64,000 bases of DNA from Lachnospiraceae bacterium (GTDB taxonomy: Bacteria; Bacillota; Clostridia; Lachnospirales; Lachnospiraceae), in NCBI GenBank assembly GCA_017427775.1, contig JAFRSD010000017.1:1-64000 (forward strand). The letters are read 5' to 3'. Made by a program: the position numbers and the translations under genes. Positions 46,726-55,014 of this stretch are shown piece after piece; the first letter of the stretch is position 1; the number at the start of each line of letters is the position of its first letter. The notes beneath the pieces were generated by a model. That model saw nothing but the letters and a program-made list of their open reading frames with translations, was not told where the DNA came from and made no database searches.

Positions 46726-47166
46726 ATGAAACGAGTTTATGTCAACGAAGAATGGTGTCTCGGCTGCCACCTGTGCGAATACAACTGCGCATTTGCCGAC
46801 ATGGGCGGTGTCAGCATGGCGAGCGCCCTCATGGGTAAGGAAATACACCCCCGCATTCATGTGGAGGAAGGGGACGCGATCACATTTGCCGTATCGTGCC
46901 GCCACTGTACCGATCCGATGTGCATGAAGAGCTGCATTGCCGGTGCCATTTACCGGGAGGACGGTGTCGTAAAGATCCGCCGCGAACGGTGTGTTTCCTG
47001 TTTCACCTGTGTTCTCGTATGTCCGTACGGCGCGCTTACGCCGGTGGAAGGCAGCCCGATGCAGAAATGCGAGCTCTGTCTTTCAAACACCAACGGAAAG
47101 CCTGCCTGCGTGACCGGGTGCCCGAATCACGCGATAGTTTATGAAGAGCGAGGTGAAAGCCTATGA
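46726..47166 (+). CDS. 4Fe-4S ferredoxin subunit
   Basis: The 146-residue polyferredoxin has the HycB/DmsB-type pattern of four Cys clusters: CLGCHLCEYNC, CRHCTDPMCMKSC, CVSCFTCVLVCP and CELC...CVTGCP. It probably carries electrons between the oxidoreductase and synthase subunits. It starts four bases after the synthase stop and overlaps the next gene by four bases (ATGA). Confidence 0.83.
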   Translation: MKRVYVNEEWCLGCHLCEYNCAFADMGGVSMASALMGKEIHPRIHVEEGDAITFAVSCRHCTDPMCMKSCIAGAIYREDGVVKIRRERCVSCFTCVLVCPYGALTPVEGSPMQKCELCLSNTNGKPACVTGCPNHAIVYEERGESL

Positions 47167-48395
47167 AACGCTATGTGATCATCGGGAACGGCGTTGCTGC
47201 CGCCGGGTGCATCGAAGGAATCCGCAGCGTTGACACGGAAGGTCCGATCACCGTTGTTTCCGCCGAGAAGCACGGCGTCTACTGCCGCCCGCTCATCTCC
47301 TATTATCTTGAGGGTAAGACGGACCTCACAAAGATGGCTTACCGCCCCGCGGATTTCTATGAGAAGAACGGTGCGGAAGTTCTGTACGGACGCAGCGCAA
47401 CTTCCGTTGATAAGGATGGGAAGACCGTTACCCTTGATGACGGAACCGTACTTTCTTATGACGCCCTTTGCGTTGCAGCAGGTTCTTCCCCCTTTGTTCC
47501 GCCCATGGCCGGACTTGATACCGTTCCCGAGAAATTCTCTTTCCTGACGCTTGATGACACGCTTGCACTCGAGAAAGCACTCTTTCCGGAAGCCCGCGTT
47601 CTGATCGTTGGCGCCGGTCTGATCGGCTTAAAATGTGCGGAGGGACTGCTCGGCCGCGTCGCAAGTATTACGGTATGTGATCTCGCGGACCGTGTTCTTT
47701 CGAGCATCCTTGATAATGAGTGCGCCGCTTTGATGCAGTCTCATCTGGAAGCCCACGGAATGCATTTTCTTCTGTCCGACAGTGTCGCGGAATTTACCGG
47801 CAAGACCGCCCACATGAAGAACGGCGCCGAGGTTCCCTTCGACATTCTGGTTCTTGCGGTCGGTGTCCGCGCGAACATCGGACTGGTTAAAGATATCGGC
47901 GGAGAGGTCGGACGCGGAATTCTGATTGATGACCGTATGGCGACTTCGATCCCGGATATCTACGCCGCAGGCGACTGCGCGGAAGGTTATGACCTGAGTA
48001 TCGGAAAGACCAGGGTGCTTGCCATCTTCCCGAATGCATATATGCAGGGACATACCGCCGGCATCAACATGGCCGGAGGCACGGAGGAATTCAAAAAAGG
48101 CATGCCGATGAACTCCATCGGTTTCTTCGGACTTCACGCCATGACGGCGGGTTCCTACGAAGGAGACCTTTATGAAGAGAAAACCGGTCATTCCATCAAA
48201 CGGCTGTATGTGAAAGACAATCACCTGAAGGGCTTCCTTTTGATCGGATGCGAGGAGAGAGCCGGCATCTATACCTCGCTGATCCGCGAGCAGACGCCGC
48301 TTGACGGCATCGACCTCGAGCTGCTCAAAAAGCACGCGACGGCCGCTGCATTTTCCGTAGAAACCCGTAGAAAAAAGTTTGGAGGTGTGGTATAA
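47163..48395 (+). CDS. FAD-dependent NAD(P)H oxidoreductase subunit
   Basis: The 410-residue protein has two Rossmann folds: an FAD loop at the N-terminus (YVIIGNGVAAAGC) and a pyridine nucleotide loop at about residue 146 (VLIVGAGLIGLKCAEGL), then the FAD-closing IYAAGDCAE. It belongs to the NADH-rubredoxin/nitrite reductase-like group, not to the usual GltD subunit. In this operon it most likely feeds electrons from NAD(P)H through the ferredoxin to the synthase. Confidence 0.84.
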   Translation: MKRYVIIGNGVAAAGCIEGIRSVDTEGPITVVSAEKHGVYCRPLISYYLEGKTDLTKMAYRPADFYEKNGAEVLYGRSATSVDKDGKTVTLDDGTVLSYDALCVAAGSSPFVPPMAGLDTVPEKFSFLTLDDTLALEKALFPEARVLIVGAGLIGLKCAEGLLGRVASITVCDLADRVLSSILDNECAALMQSHLEAHGMHFLLSDSVAEFTGKTAHMKNGAEVPFDILVLAVGVRANIGLVKDIGGEVGRGILIDDRMATSIPDIYAAGDCAEGYDLSIGKTRVLAIFPNAYMQGHTAGINMAGGTEEFKKGMPMNSIGFFGLHAMTAGSYEGDLYEEKTGHSIKRLYVKDNHLKGFLLIGCEERAGIYTSLIREQTPLDGIDLELLKKHATAAAFSVETRRKKFGGVV

Positions 48396-48397
48396 CT

Positions 48398-49120
48398 ATG
48401 ACAACGATATACGCACAGGGACTTGATCATAAAGCGCTTAATGAAAGCATCCGCGGCGCGCAGGGAGACTGCCTGTTAGAGGGCTGTCTCGGGCAGCGTT
48501 TCATTGCTTCCGGCATGTCCGGCAAGAACGTGACCATCACGGGTGTTCCGGGCAATGCGCTCGGCGCCTACCTGAACGGCTCGCACATTACCGTGCAGGG
48601 CAATGCGCAGGATGCAGTCGGCGATACGATGAACGAAGGAGTCATTGAGGTTCACGGAGATATCGGAGATGCCGCAGGATACGCGATGCGCGGCGGACGG
48701 ATTTATGTGAAGGGCAATGCCGGATACCGTGCCGGAATCCATATGAAGGCTTTCCATGAAAAGTTTCCGGTTATGGTCATCGGCGGATGCGCCGGCAGTT
48801 TCCTCGGGGAATACCAGGCAGGCGGCATCATCGTTGTACTCGGTCTTACGGATTCGGACCGCAGGATCGTCGGCAACTTCCCTTGTACGGGAATGCACGG
48901 CGGCAAGATGTTCCTGCGTTCATCCTGCGAGGACATCACATTTCCCGCCCAGGTAACCGCACGTCCCGCTGAGGAAGCGGACCTTGCGGAGCTTCGACCG
49001 TATCTTACGGATTACTGCAAATGCTTCGGACTCAACGCAGAGGACCTTCTGAAGGATCCTTTCACCGTTGTTACGCCGGACAGCCGCAACCCGTACCGTC
49101 AGATGTACGTCGCGAATTAA
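48398..49120 (+). CDS. Glutamate synthase GXGXG-domain subunit
   Basis: The 240-residue protein is the isolated C-terminal GXGXG domain of the large glutamate synthase subunit: repeats such as GNALGAYLNGSHITVQGN, GDAAGYAMRGGRIYVKG build a right-handed beta-helix that shapes the ammonia tunnel. The start follows the oxidoreductase stop by two bases, after GGAGGTG. With the three subunits upstream it completes the enzyme. Confidence 0.85.
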   Translation: MTTIYAQGLDHKALNESIRGAQGDCLLEGCLGQRFIASGMSGKNVTITGVPGNALGAYLNGSHITVQGNAQDAVGDTMNEGVIEVHGDIGDAAGYAMRGGRIYVKGNAGYRAGIHMKAFHEKFPVMVIGGCAGSFLGEYQAGGIIVVLGLTDSDRRIVGNFPCTGMHGGKMFLRSSCEDITFPAQVTARPAEEADLAELRPYLTDYCKCFGLNAEDLLKDPFTVVTPDSRNPYRQMYVAN

Positions 49121-49152
49121 GTGTTTTATAAGTTAACGGTTAGGTTTCTCAA

Positions 49153-49173
49153 AGCGCGCAATCTTTGCGCGCT
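49153..49173 (+). terminator. Hairpin between the glutamate synthase genes and glnA
   Basis: AGCGCGC (49153-49159) and GCGCGCT (49167-49173) pair around seven bases, followed by CTTTGGGGTTTTAT. The T-tract is interrupted, so termination would be partial. No A1-G4 hexaloop overlaps it, unlike the two operon leaders. Confidence 0.55.
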
Positions 49174-49220
49174 CTTTGGGGTTTTATAGGGGCGTCTTTT
49201 CGGCGCAGTCAGGAGGATAT

Positions 49221-50432
49221 ATGAAGTATTCAAAAGATGAGGTCATTCAGTATGTAATGGAGGAAGATGTGAAATTTGTCCGCCTTGCATTCTGCGATGT
49301 ATTCGGCAGACAGAAGAACATCTCCATTATGCCGGCCGAGTTGCCGCGCGCCTTCACGCATGGTATCGCCATTGACGCTTCCGCCATTGCGGGCTTCGGC
49401 GACGAATCCAGAAGCGACCTGTTCCTTCATCCGGACCCGGAGACGCTGACTCCGCTTCCGTGGAGACCGGAACACGGCCGTGTCATGCAGATGTTCTCTA
49501 CCATAACCTGGCCTGACGGAACGCCGTTTGAGTGCGATACGAGGGCACTCTTAAAGAAAGCTGTCGAGGACGCCCGTGCTGCCGGTTATGAATTCTCCTT
49601 CGGCGCGGAACAGGAATTCTACCTCTTCCGGCTGGATGAGAACGGAAATCCCACGAAAACGCCGTGGGACAATGCCGGGTATATGGATGTTGCTCCCGAT
49701 GACCGCGGTGAGAACGTCCGCCGTGAGGTATGCCTGACACTGGAACAGATGGGGATCTGCCCTGAAAGTTCCCACCACGAAGTAGGTCCCGGCCAGAATG
49801 AGATTGATATCCGCTACTCCGATCCGCTGGAGGCTGCCGACAATGTCATGATGTTCCGCCGCGTGGTTAAGACCGTGGCTTCGAGAAACGGACTGTATGC
49901 CGATTTCTCCCCGAAGCCTCTTGAGGACGAGCCCGGTAACGGCTTCCACATCAATTTCTCCCTGAAAAATAAATCCGGCGAAGCCGAAGTATGTCCGATG
50001 CTCGCCGGTATTCTCAAACAAATGATTCCGATGACGGTCTTTTTAAATCCCACAGCGGATTCCTACCGCCGTCTTGGACGCTATAAGGCTCCCGGATACA
50101 TCAGCTGGTCGATGGAGAACCGTTCCCAGCTGATCCGGATTCCCGCCGCACTCGGCGAGTTCCGCCGCGCGGAGCTCCGTTCACCGGATCCTTCCGCGAA
50201 CCCTTACCTTGCATTTACGCTTATCATCTACGCATGCCTGTACGGACGGCTCAACAATCTGGAGCTTCCGCCGGCAGCCAATATCAACTTCTACACGGCG
50301 GACGAGGCTTCGCTCGCCGCTTACGAGAAGCTTCCGGACAATCTCGCGGATGCATGCCTCTTTGCCGCTGAAAGTCCCTTTATCCGCGAGCATATCCCCG
50401 CGGAGATTCTTTCCATCTACTGTGAACGATAA
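49221..50432 (+). CDS. glnA: Glutamine synthetase type I
   Basis: A second, unrelated-size glutamine synthetase (403 residues). GAEQEFYLF, GPGQNEIDIRY, GNGFHINFS and RRAELRSPDPSANPYLAF are the type I metal- and substrate-binding motifs. It lacks the long insertion of the adenylylated beta type and is shorter than the usual 440 residues. ATG 49221 after AGGAGG. The ANTAR regulator starts 51 bases downstream, so both probably share the operon promoter at 43985-44013. Confidence 0.88.
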   Translation: MKYSKDEVIQYVMEEDVKFVRLAFCDVFGRQKNISIMPAELPRAFTHGIAIDASAIAGFGDESRSDLFLHPDPETLTPLPWRPEHGRVMQMFSTITWPDGTPFECDTRALLKKAVEDARAAGYEFSFGAEQEFYLFRLDENGNPTKTPWDNAGYMDVAPDDRGENVRREVCLTLEQMGICPESSHHEVGPGQNEIDIRYSDPLEAADNVMMFRRVVKTVASRNGLYADFSPKPLEDEPGNGFHINFSLKNKSGEAEVCPMLAGILKQMIPMTVFLNPTADSYRRLGRYKAPGYISWSMENRSQLIRIPAALGEFRRAELRSPDPSANPYLAFTLIIYACLYGRLNNLELPPAANINFYTADEASLAAYEKLPDNLADACLFAAESPFIREHIPAEILSIYCER

Positions 50433-50483
50433 TCACTGATACCAATACCCGGACGGCACGCTGTTTCGGAGAAAGGAGTGCGC

Positions 50484-51065
50484 ATGACCCTCAAAGAACG
50501 TGTCTACAGCGTTTTGATCGTATCCGCGAAGTCGCCCGTGAATACTGCGCTTTCGCAGCTGCTGCCGGACGTGCGCTACTCCCCGGTGATCTCCGTCCCG
50601 AACATCAGTGCCGCGCGAAGACTGTTGAGCGAGCAGCACTTTGACCATATCATTATCAATGCGCCGCTTTCCGACGAGGTCGGCACCCGGTTTGCCATCG
50701 ATGCTGCCACCGCCGGTACCGTTGTGCTGCTTTTGGTCCCTTCGGAACACCATGCGGACATTCTCGACAAAGTCGGCGCGCACGGCGTATTTACCCTCGC
50801 AAAGCCTACCTCACAGATGGTTCTCACCATTGCGCTCGAATGGATGTCCAGCGCCCGCGAACGTCTCCGCAAACTTGAAAAAACCACGCTTTCCGTGGAA
50901 GCCAAGATGGAGGAGATCCGTCTCGTGAACCGCGCCAAATGGCAGCTCATCTCCTCTCTCAACATGGATGAACCGCAGGCCCACCGCTATATTGAAAAGC
51001 AGGCCATGGACCGCTGCGTCTCGAAACGTGAGGTGGCCGAGGAAATCTTAAGAACGTACTCGTAA
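50484..51065 (+). CDS. ANTAR-domain antitermination regulator with degenerate receiver
   Basis: Residues 1-125 fold like a response-regulator receiver but lack the acidic pocket: LIVSAKS stands where two acidic residues are expected and the phospho-acceptor Asp is replaced by Asn (HIIINAPL); the Lys of TLAKPT is kept. A coiled coil (about 120-140) leads to an ANTAR domain (LVNRAKWQLISSLNMDEPQAHRYIEKQAMDRCVSKREVAEEIL). ANTAR proteins bind hexaloop hairpins in nascent RNA and prevent termination. The targets are probably the leaders at 42445-42554 and 44020-44041. ATG 50484 after AAAGGAG. It overlaps the convergent next gene by 18 bases. Confidence 0.88.
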   Translation: MTLKERVYSVLIVSAKSPVNTALSQLLPDVRYSPVISVPNISAARRLLSEQHFDHIIINAPLSDEVGTRFAIDAATAGTVVLLLVPSEHHADILDKVGAHGVFTLAKPTSQMVLTIALEWMSSARERLRKLEKTTLSVEAKMEEIRLVNRAKWQLISSLNMDEPQAHRYIEKQAMDRCVSKREVAEEILRTYS

Positions 51066-52310
51066 ATGGTACTCTATGGATTCCTTCAGAACTCCGTTCT
51101 GCAATTCCTCCGCGACACGGTTGATCGTATCGGCATCAAGCCGTTCCACCTTTCGTAACGGATAGGCCTTTCCGCAAAAAGGCTTTGCCGTATTCGGAAG
51201 CATCTCAAAATTTCCGTATTCCATCCCGATTGATCCGTTCGGACAATATTGCTCTTCCGCATAGGTCGTAATCGTATCCTTTTCGGTAAGGATCATCTGA
51301 TACGGCCTTGCTTCCTTGTCGCTTGTTCCTTCAAAACTCTTCTCTATGTCAAAGCTCTCTTCGGAACCGATAACTGCATAGATATCACCGTCCGCAAACA
51401 TAATCTTGCATTCGAGATAATAGTCCTGAAAAACAGGCGCAAAATTGCCTTTAATATATCCCTGCTCCTTAAACCGGGATGCCGGGATATACTGCAGCCT
51501 GCCTCCCTCCTCGGGGATAGCAAGAATCGCATGGTACACATAGACCGGTGCTTTCACGTCCGACTCCGGAGAGATTGCCTCACACATACCGATCTGATCG
51601 TAAAATGTGCTTTTTGAAAGCGTCGACATTCTCGCCGGAGGATAATAGTCCTTCGGGTACAGTACCGATTGCGGGACATATTTCTCATTCATCTTTTGGA
51701 TCAACGGGTAATACTTCTCTCCCGCCAGCAGTCCGCGGTCGCCCAGTTCCCAGAAGAAAACCGACGGCTTTATGTAATCCGCTTCATCCTTATGATAGCC
51801 GCCGGGAGCGGTTCTGTATTCACGGTTATACAACCAGTTGTCAATCTGCACCTCGAAGATCACAAGAAGTGCCGCAAGAAGCGGCAGCAGTGTCACGATG
51901 ATACTAACGATCCCCCACGCCTTCGGAACAACGGCTCCGTACTCGGCGTGGTATTTTACTAAAACCCGGATTGGGTTAATCAGCAGAAGAACCAGTGCGA
52001 CCACTGCGCGGAGCAGCCGGATCATGATCACAAATGCCATCGTTTCCCCGATTCCGTCAATACCGTTGTTCTTCGAATCTCTTGTCAGTATGAGAAGCGG
52101 GATCAGATAGATGGCCAGAATCCCGATCAGTACGAAAAGATACTCAAAACGGATGCTCTTTCGAAGCGTCCCGCTCATATAGATCCTTACTTTTCCGCCG
52201 AGCATCATGTCATTCGGACAGAACAGAAGCCATACAAAATAAGCGGTGCCAATAAGAACGGCAGCCGTTATCACGATTGTCGAAATGACCTTGAGGGTTT
52301 TCTTCTTCAT
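51048..52310 (-). CDS. Multi-pass membrane protein, unknown
   Basis: The 420-residue protein has about four hydrophobic helices in the first 170 residues (VISTIVITAAVLIGTAYFVW, LFVLIGILAIYLIPLLIL and others) and then a soluble C-terminal half with no recognised family. Start ATG 52310 after AAAGGAG. It converges on the ANTAR gene, with an 18-bp overlap of the 3' ends, so the two mRNAs would be antisense there. Confidence 0.62.
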   Translation of the reverse strand: MKKKTLKVISTIVITAAVLIGTAYFVWLLFCPNDMMLGGKVRIYMSGTLRKSIRFEYLFVLIGILAIYLIPLLILTRDSKNNGIDGIGETMAFVIMIRLLRAVVALVLLLINPIRVLVKYHAEYGAVVPKAWGIVSIIVTLLPLLAALLVIFEVQIDNWLYNREYRTAPGGYHKDEADYIKPSVFFWELGDRGLLAGEKYYPLIQKMNEKYVPQSVLYPKDYYPPARMSTLSKSTFYDQIGMCEAISPESDVKAPVYVYHAILAIPEEGGRLQYIPASRFKEQGYIKGNFAPVFQDYYLECKIMFADGDIYAVIGSEESFDIEKSFEGTSDKEARPYQMILTEKDTITTYAEEQYCPNGSIGMEYGNFEMLPNTAKPFCGKAYPLRKVERLDADTINRVAEELQNGVLKESIEYHLRVRS

Positions 52311-52351
52311 ATCCGTCTCCTTTTCCGTATTATCTCCCGCCTTATTATTCG

Positions 52352-52380
52352 ATTCTATCATATTTAACGGTTACACTCAA
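52352..52380 (-). promoter_or_regulatory. Promoter of the membrane protein gene
   Basis: On the minus strand TTGAGT (52375-52380) and TAGAAT (52352-52357), 17 bases apart, 42 bases before ATG 52310. Confidence 0.6.
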
Positions 52381-52429
52381 GCCTCGGAACAAACCCGGGC
52401 GGCCAGACGTTCCGTGCTCCGTTTCACTG

Positions 52430-52458
52430 TTGTCGGGGTTCACGGAATATGGTATGAT
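52430..52458 (+). promoter_or_regulatory. Promoter of the acyltransferase gene
   Basis: TTGTCG (52430-52435) and TATGAT (52453-52458), 17 bases apart, with TG one base before the -10; 32 bases before ATG 52491. Confidence 0.6.
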
Positions 52459-52490
52459 GGATTAGAATCTGAAGAAAGGGAGTACCCTTT

Positions 52491-53783
52491 ATGGATGGTA
52501 AGAATTTTACGCGTTTTGACATGGGAAAGCCGCCGGTCCGGACCAAATGGTACCTCCGGCCGTTAACGATCATGCTGAGCCTTCCGGACGTATGGAAGCA
52601 CCGCGCGAAGATCACGAAGATCCGCACGGAGGGGCTTAAGCCGCCGTACGTTCTCCTGTGCAATCACAACGCGTTTCTCGATTTCAAGGTGGCAACCAAA
52701 GCCATCTTTCCGAAGAGAGCCAATTATGTCGTTGCGATCGACGGATTCATCGGCCGCGAAAAGCTGCTTCGGAATGTCGGTTGCATCTGCAAACGCAAGT
52801 TCACGAACGATATCGTTCTTGTGAAACAGCTTCGCCGCGTCATCCAAAACGGCGACATCGCCGTAATCTATCCCGAAGCACGCTACTCTCTTTGCGGAAC
52901 AACGGCAGTCCTTCCGGAATCCCTCGGAAAGCTTTGCAAGCTGCTGAAGGTTCCCGTCGTGACAATGATCTGTCACGGGCATCATGTGAATTCGCCGTTC
53001 TGGAATCTGCATGACCGCAAGGTGAAACCGACGGAGGCCGAGATGACCTGCATCTTCACTCCCGAAGAGCTGGCGTCCGCCTCAGTGGATGAGGTGAACC
53101 GGAAGATCACGGAAATGTTTCAATATGACGACTACGCCTGGCAGAAAGAGCGCGGCATAGCAATCCACTACAAAGGCCGCGCGGAAGGTCTTCACAAGGT
53201 CCTGTACCAGTGTCCCGTGTGCCGGACGGAGTTTCGCATGAACAGCAAAGGCACAAAGCTTTTCTGCGAAGCGTGCGGCAGCAGCTGGACGATGAGCCCC
53301 CTCAGCGAACTGTCCCTTGATAACGAGGCGGTGAAGTATCCGGAAGCTGTCACATTTTCCCATATCCCGGACTGGTATGAATGGGAGCGGGCAAATGTGC
53401 GCGCCGAAGTTGAAGCAGGCACCTATTCGACCGGGGAACTGGAAGTTCATGTGGATTCGCTCCCGAACGCCGACCGGTTCGTCCGGCTCGGTAACGGAAC
53501 GATGGTTCATGATAGGAACGGGTTCCGCGTGAACGGAACCGACGACGAAGGGAATCCCTTTTCCATGGAGATTCCCGCAAAGACGCAGTATTCGGTTCAT
53601 ATTGAGTACGAATACTTAGGAAAATACGGCGACTGCGTCGACCTGAACACACTCACGGACACGTGGTATACGTATCCGCACGGTCGCGACTGGGCCGTTA
53701 CGAAGATGGCTCTTGCAACAGAGGAAATCTATTATTACTACCGGAGACAGGAGGGGCGCCCGTGCAAACCGGGGCTTGCGTAA
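52491..53783 (+). CDS. PlsC-like acyltransferase with zinc ribbon
   Basis: Residues 50-200 form a glycerophosphate-acyltransferase domain: LLCNHNAFLDF holds the H-x4-D catalytic pair and VIYPEARYS the acyl-binding EA(R) motif. At about 243-270 a zinc ribbon follows (YQCPVCRTEF, FCEACGSSW), then a beta-rich domain of 150 residues. It probably acylates a phospholipid precursor at the membrane; the extra domains are seen in Firmicute members but have no known role. ATG 52491 after AAGGGAG. Confidence 0.8.
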   Translation: MDGKNFTRFDMGKPPVRTKWYLRPLTIMLSLPDVWKHRAKITKIRTEGLKPPYVLLCNHNAFLDFKVATKAIFPKRANYVVAIDGFIGREKLLRNVGCICKRKFTNDIVLVKQLRRVIQNGDIAVIYPEARYSLCGTTAVLPESLGKLCKLLKVPVVTMICHGHHVNSPFWNLHDRKVKPTEAEMTCIFTPEELASASVDEVNRKITEMFQYDDYAWQKERGIAIHYKGRAEGLHKVLYQCPVCRTEFRMNSKGTKLFCEACGSSWTMSPLSELSLDNEAVKYPEAVTFSHIPDWYEWERANVRAEVEAGTYSTGELEVHVDSLPNADRFVRLGNGTMVHDRNGFRVNGTDDEGNPFSMEIPAKTQYSVHIEYEYLGKYGDCVDLNTLTDTWYTYPHGRDWAVTKMALATEEIYYYYRRQEGRPCKPGLA

Positions 53784-53838
53784 CTCCCGCCTGCGGTATG
53801 GATTCTTGAGTTGCTGCTTCTCCCGGAGGTTTCCGCCG

Positions 53839-54714
53839 TCAGGAGATGCCGAGTTCCTTACGGAGCGTATTCATGACGTGCTTTTTATCTAAACACCAGA
53901 GCGGTGCGATCAGAAGTTTCCGCGGTCCGTCTCCGGTCAGCCGGTGAATCACGGTTTCCTTCGGAAGGAGCGCCACTGCTTCTTTTATAAGCGCTGCATA
54001 CTCGTCAAGATTCATCAGCGGAAACGGTTTCGACGCATACTCGTTCGCGAGCCTTGTACCGGAAAGGATCTGCAGCATCTGCAGCTTGATCCCGTCCGGA
54101 GGAGGCGTAAGCTTTGCGAGGTATCGGACCGTATCGAGCATATCCTCCCGCGTCTCGCCGGGCAGGTTGAAGATGACATGCACGATCACCGTCAGTCCGG
54201 CCTCCTTGAGCCTACGGTAAGCATCTTCAAATACCGGCAGCGGATAACCGCGGTTTACGCGCTCTGCGGTCCGTTCGTGTATCGTCTGAAGCCCGAGTTC
54301 CACCCATACCGGTTTGATCGCATGAAGCCTTTTCAGCATCGCAAGAACATCGTCCCCGATGCAGTCCGGACGGGTTCCGAGGGAAAGCGCCGCGATTTCG
54401 GGATTCCCGATTGCCTCACGGTACATTGCCTCCAGCCGGGCAACATTGCCGTACGTATTCGTATACGCCTGAAAATAAGCAATAAACTTTTTCGCATCGG
54501 TCTTCGCGCCGATGCGTTTTTTTGCTTCGGCAATCTGTTCGGGAACCGGTGCCGGGGCAGCCGCAAACTCGCCCGACCCGCCCTCTGAACAGAACGAGCA
54601 GCCGCCTGTTCCGATGGTTCCGTCCCGATTCGGACACGTACAGCCGCTGCTCAGCGATAACTTATATACTTTCTCTCCAAACGTCCTTCGGAGATATTCG
54701 TTCAGTGTCTCCAT
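53839..54714 (-). CDS. TIGR01212-family radical SAM protein (YhcC-like)
   Basis: The 291-residue protein has CTCPNRDGTIGTGGCSFC, the variant Cys cluster of YhcC-like radical SAM enzymes, plus GTRPDC, ELGLQTIHE and VHVIFNLPGET, typical of the family. The function is unproven; relatives are linked to tRNA or anaerobic metabolism. ATG 54714 after GAGGAACGGA. It is downstream of a 91-residue protein gene by nine bases, in one operon with the aldo/keto reductase and DUF2809 genes. Confidence 0.85.
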   Translation of the reverse strand: METLNEYLRRTFGEKVYKLSLSSGCTCPNRDGTIGTGGCSFCSEGGSGEFAAAPAPVPEQIAEAKKRIGAKTDAKKFIAYFQAYTNTYGNVARLEAMYREAIGNPEIAALSLGTRPDCIGDDVLAMLKRLHAIKPVWVELGLQTIHERTAERVNRGYPLPVFEDAYRRLKEAGLTVIVHVIFNLPGETREDMLDTVRYLAKLTPPPDGIKLQMLQILSGTRLANEYASKPFPLMNLDEYAALIKEAVALLPKETVIHRLTGDGPRKLLIAPLWCLDKKHVMNTLRKELGIS

Positions 54715-54723
54715 TCCGTTCCT

Positions 54724-54999
54724 CTAATCCACGATGATCTTATACCGCTCACTGTCACTGTATTCTTTTATCACGGGGAGCATCGTGTCCTTTTCCGTAT
54801 TCGTGAGCGGCGCAATGATCTCGTCATCCTTCAAAAGGATGATCTGTCTCTTCGGTTCATGGATCCAGTACCAGTCTGACCCGTACCAGGCGTAAAATGT
54901 TCCGTCCACCACCATTTCCCCGGATATATAAAGAAAACGTCCGTCAGAAAGGATCAGAATGATATGTCCGCGCGTCATCTGTCTCGTGATAACTTTCAT
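54724..54999 (-). CDS. Small beta-rich protein (91 residues), unknown
   Basis: Not recognised. Short strands rich in Ile, Tyr and Trp (HIILILSDGRFLYISGEMVV, YAWYGSDWYWI) and a charged C-terminus suggest a small beta barrel or sandwich, with no signal peptide. ATG 54999 after GGGGG. Position between two redox enzymes in an operon gives no clear hint. Confidence 0.6.
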   Translation of the reverse strand: MKVITRQMTRGHIILILSDGRFLYISGEMVVDGTFYAWYGSDWYWIHEPKRQIILLKDDEIIAPLTNTEKDTMLPVIKEYSDSERYKIIVD

Positions 55000-55014
55000 A
55001 ATTTACCCCCTCTT

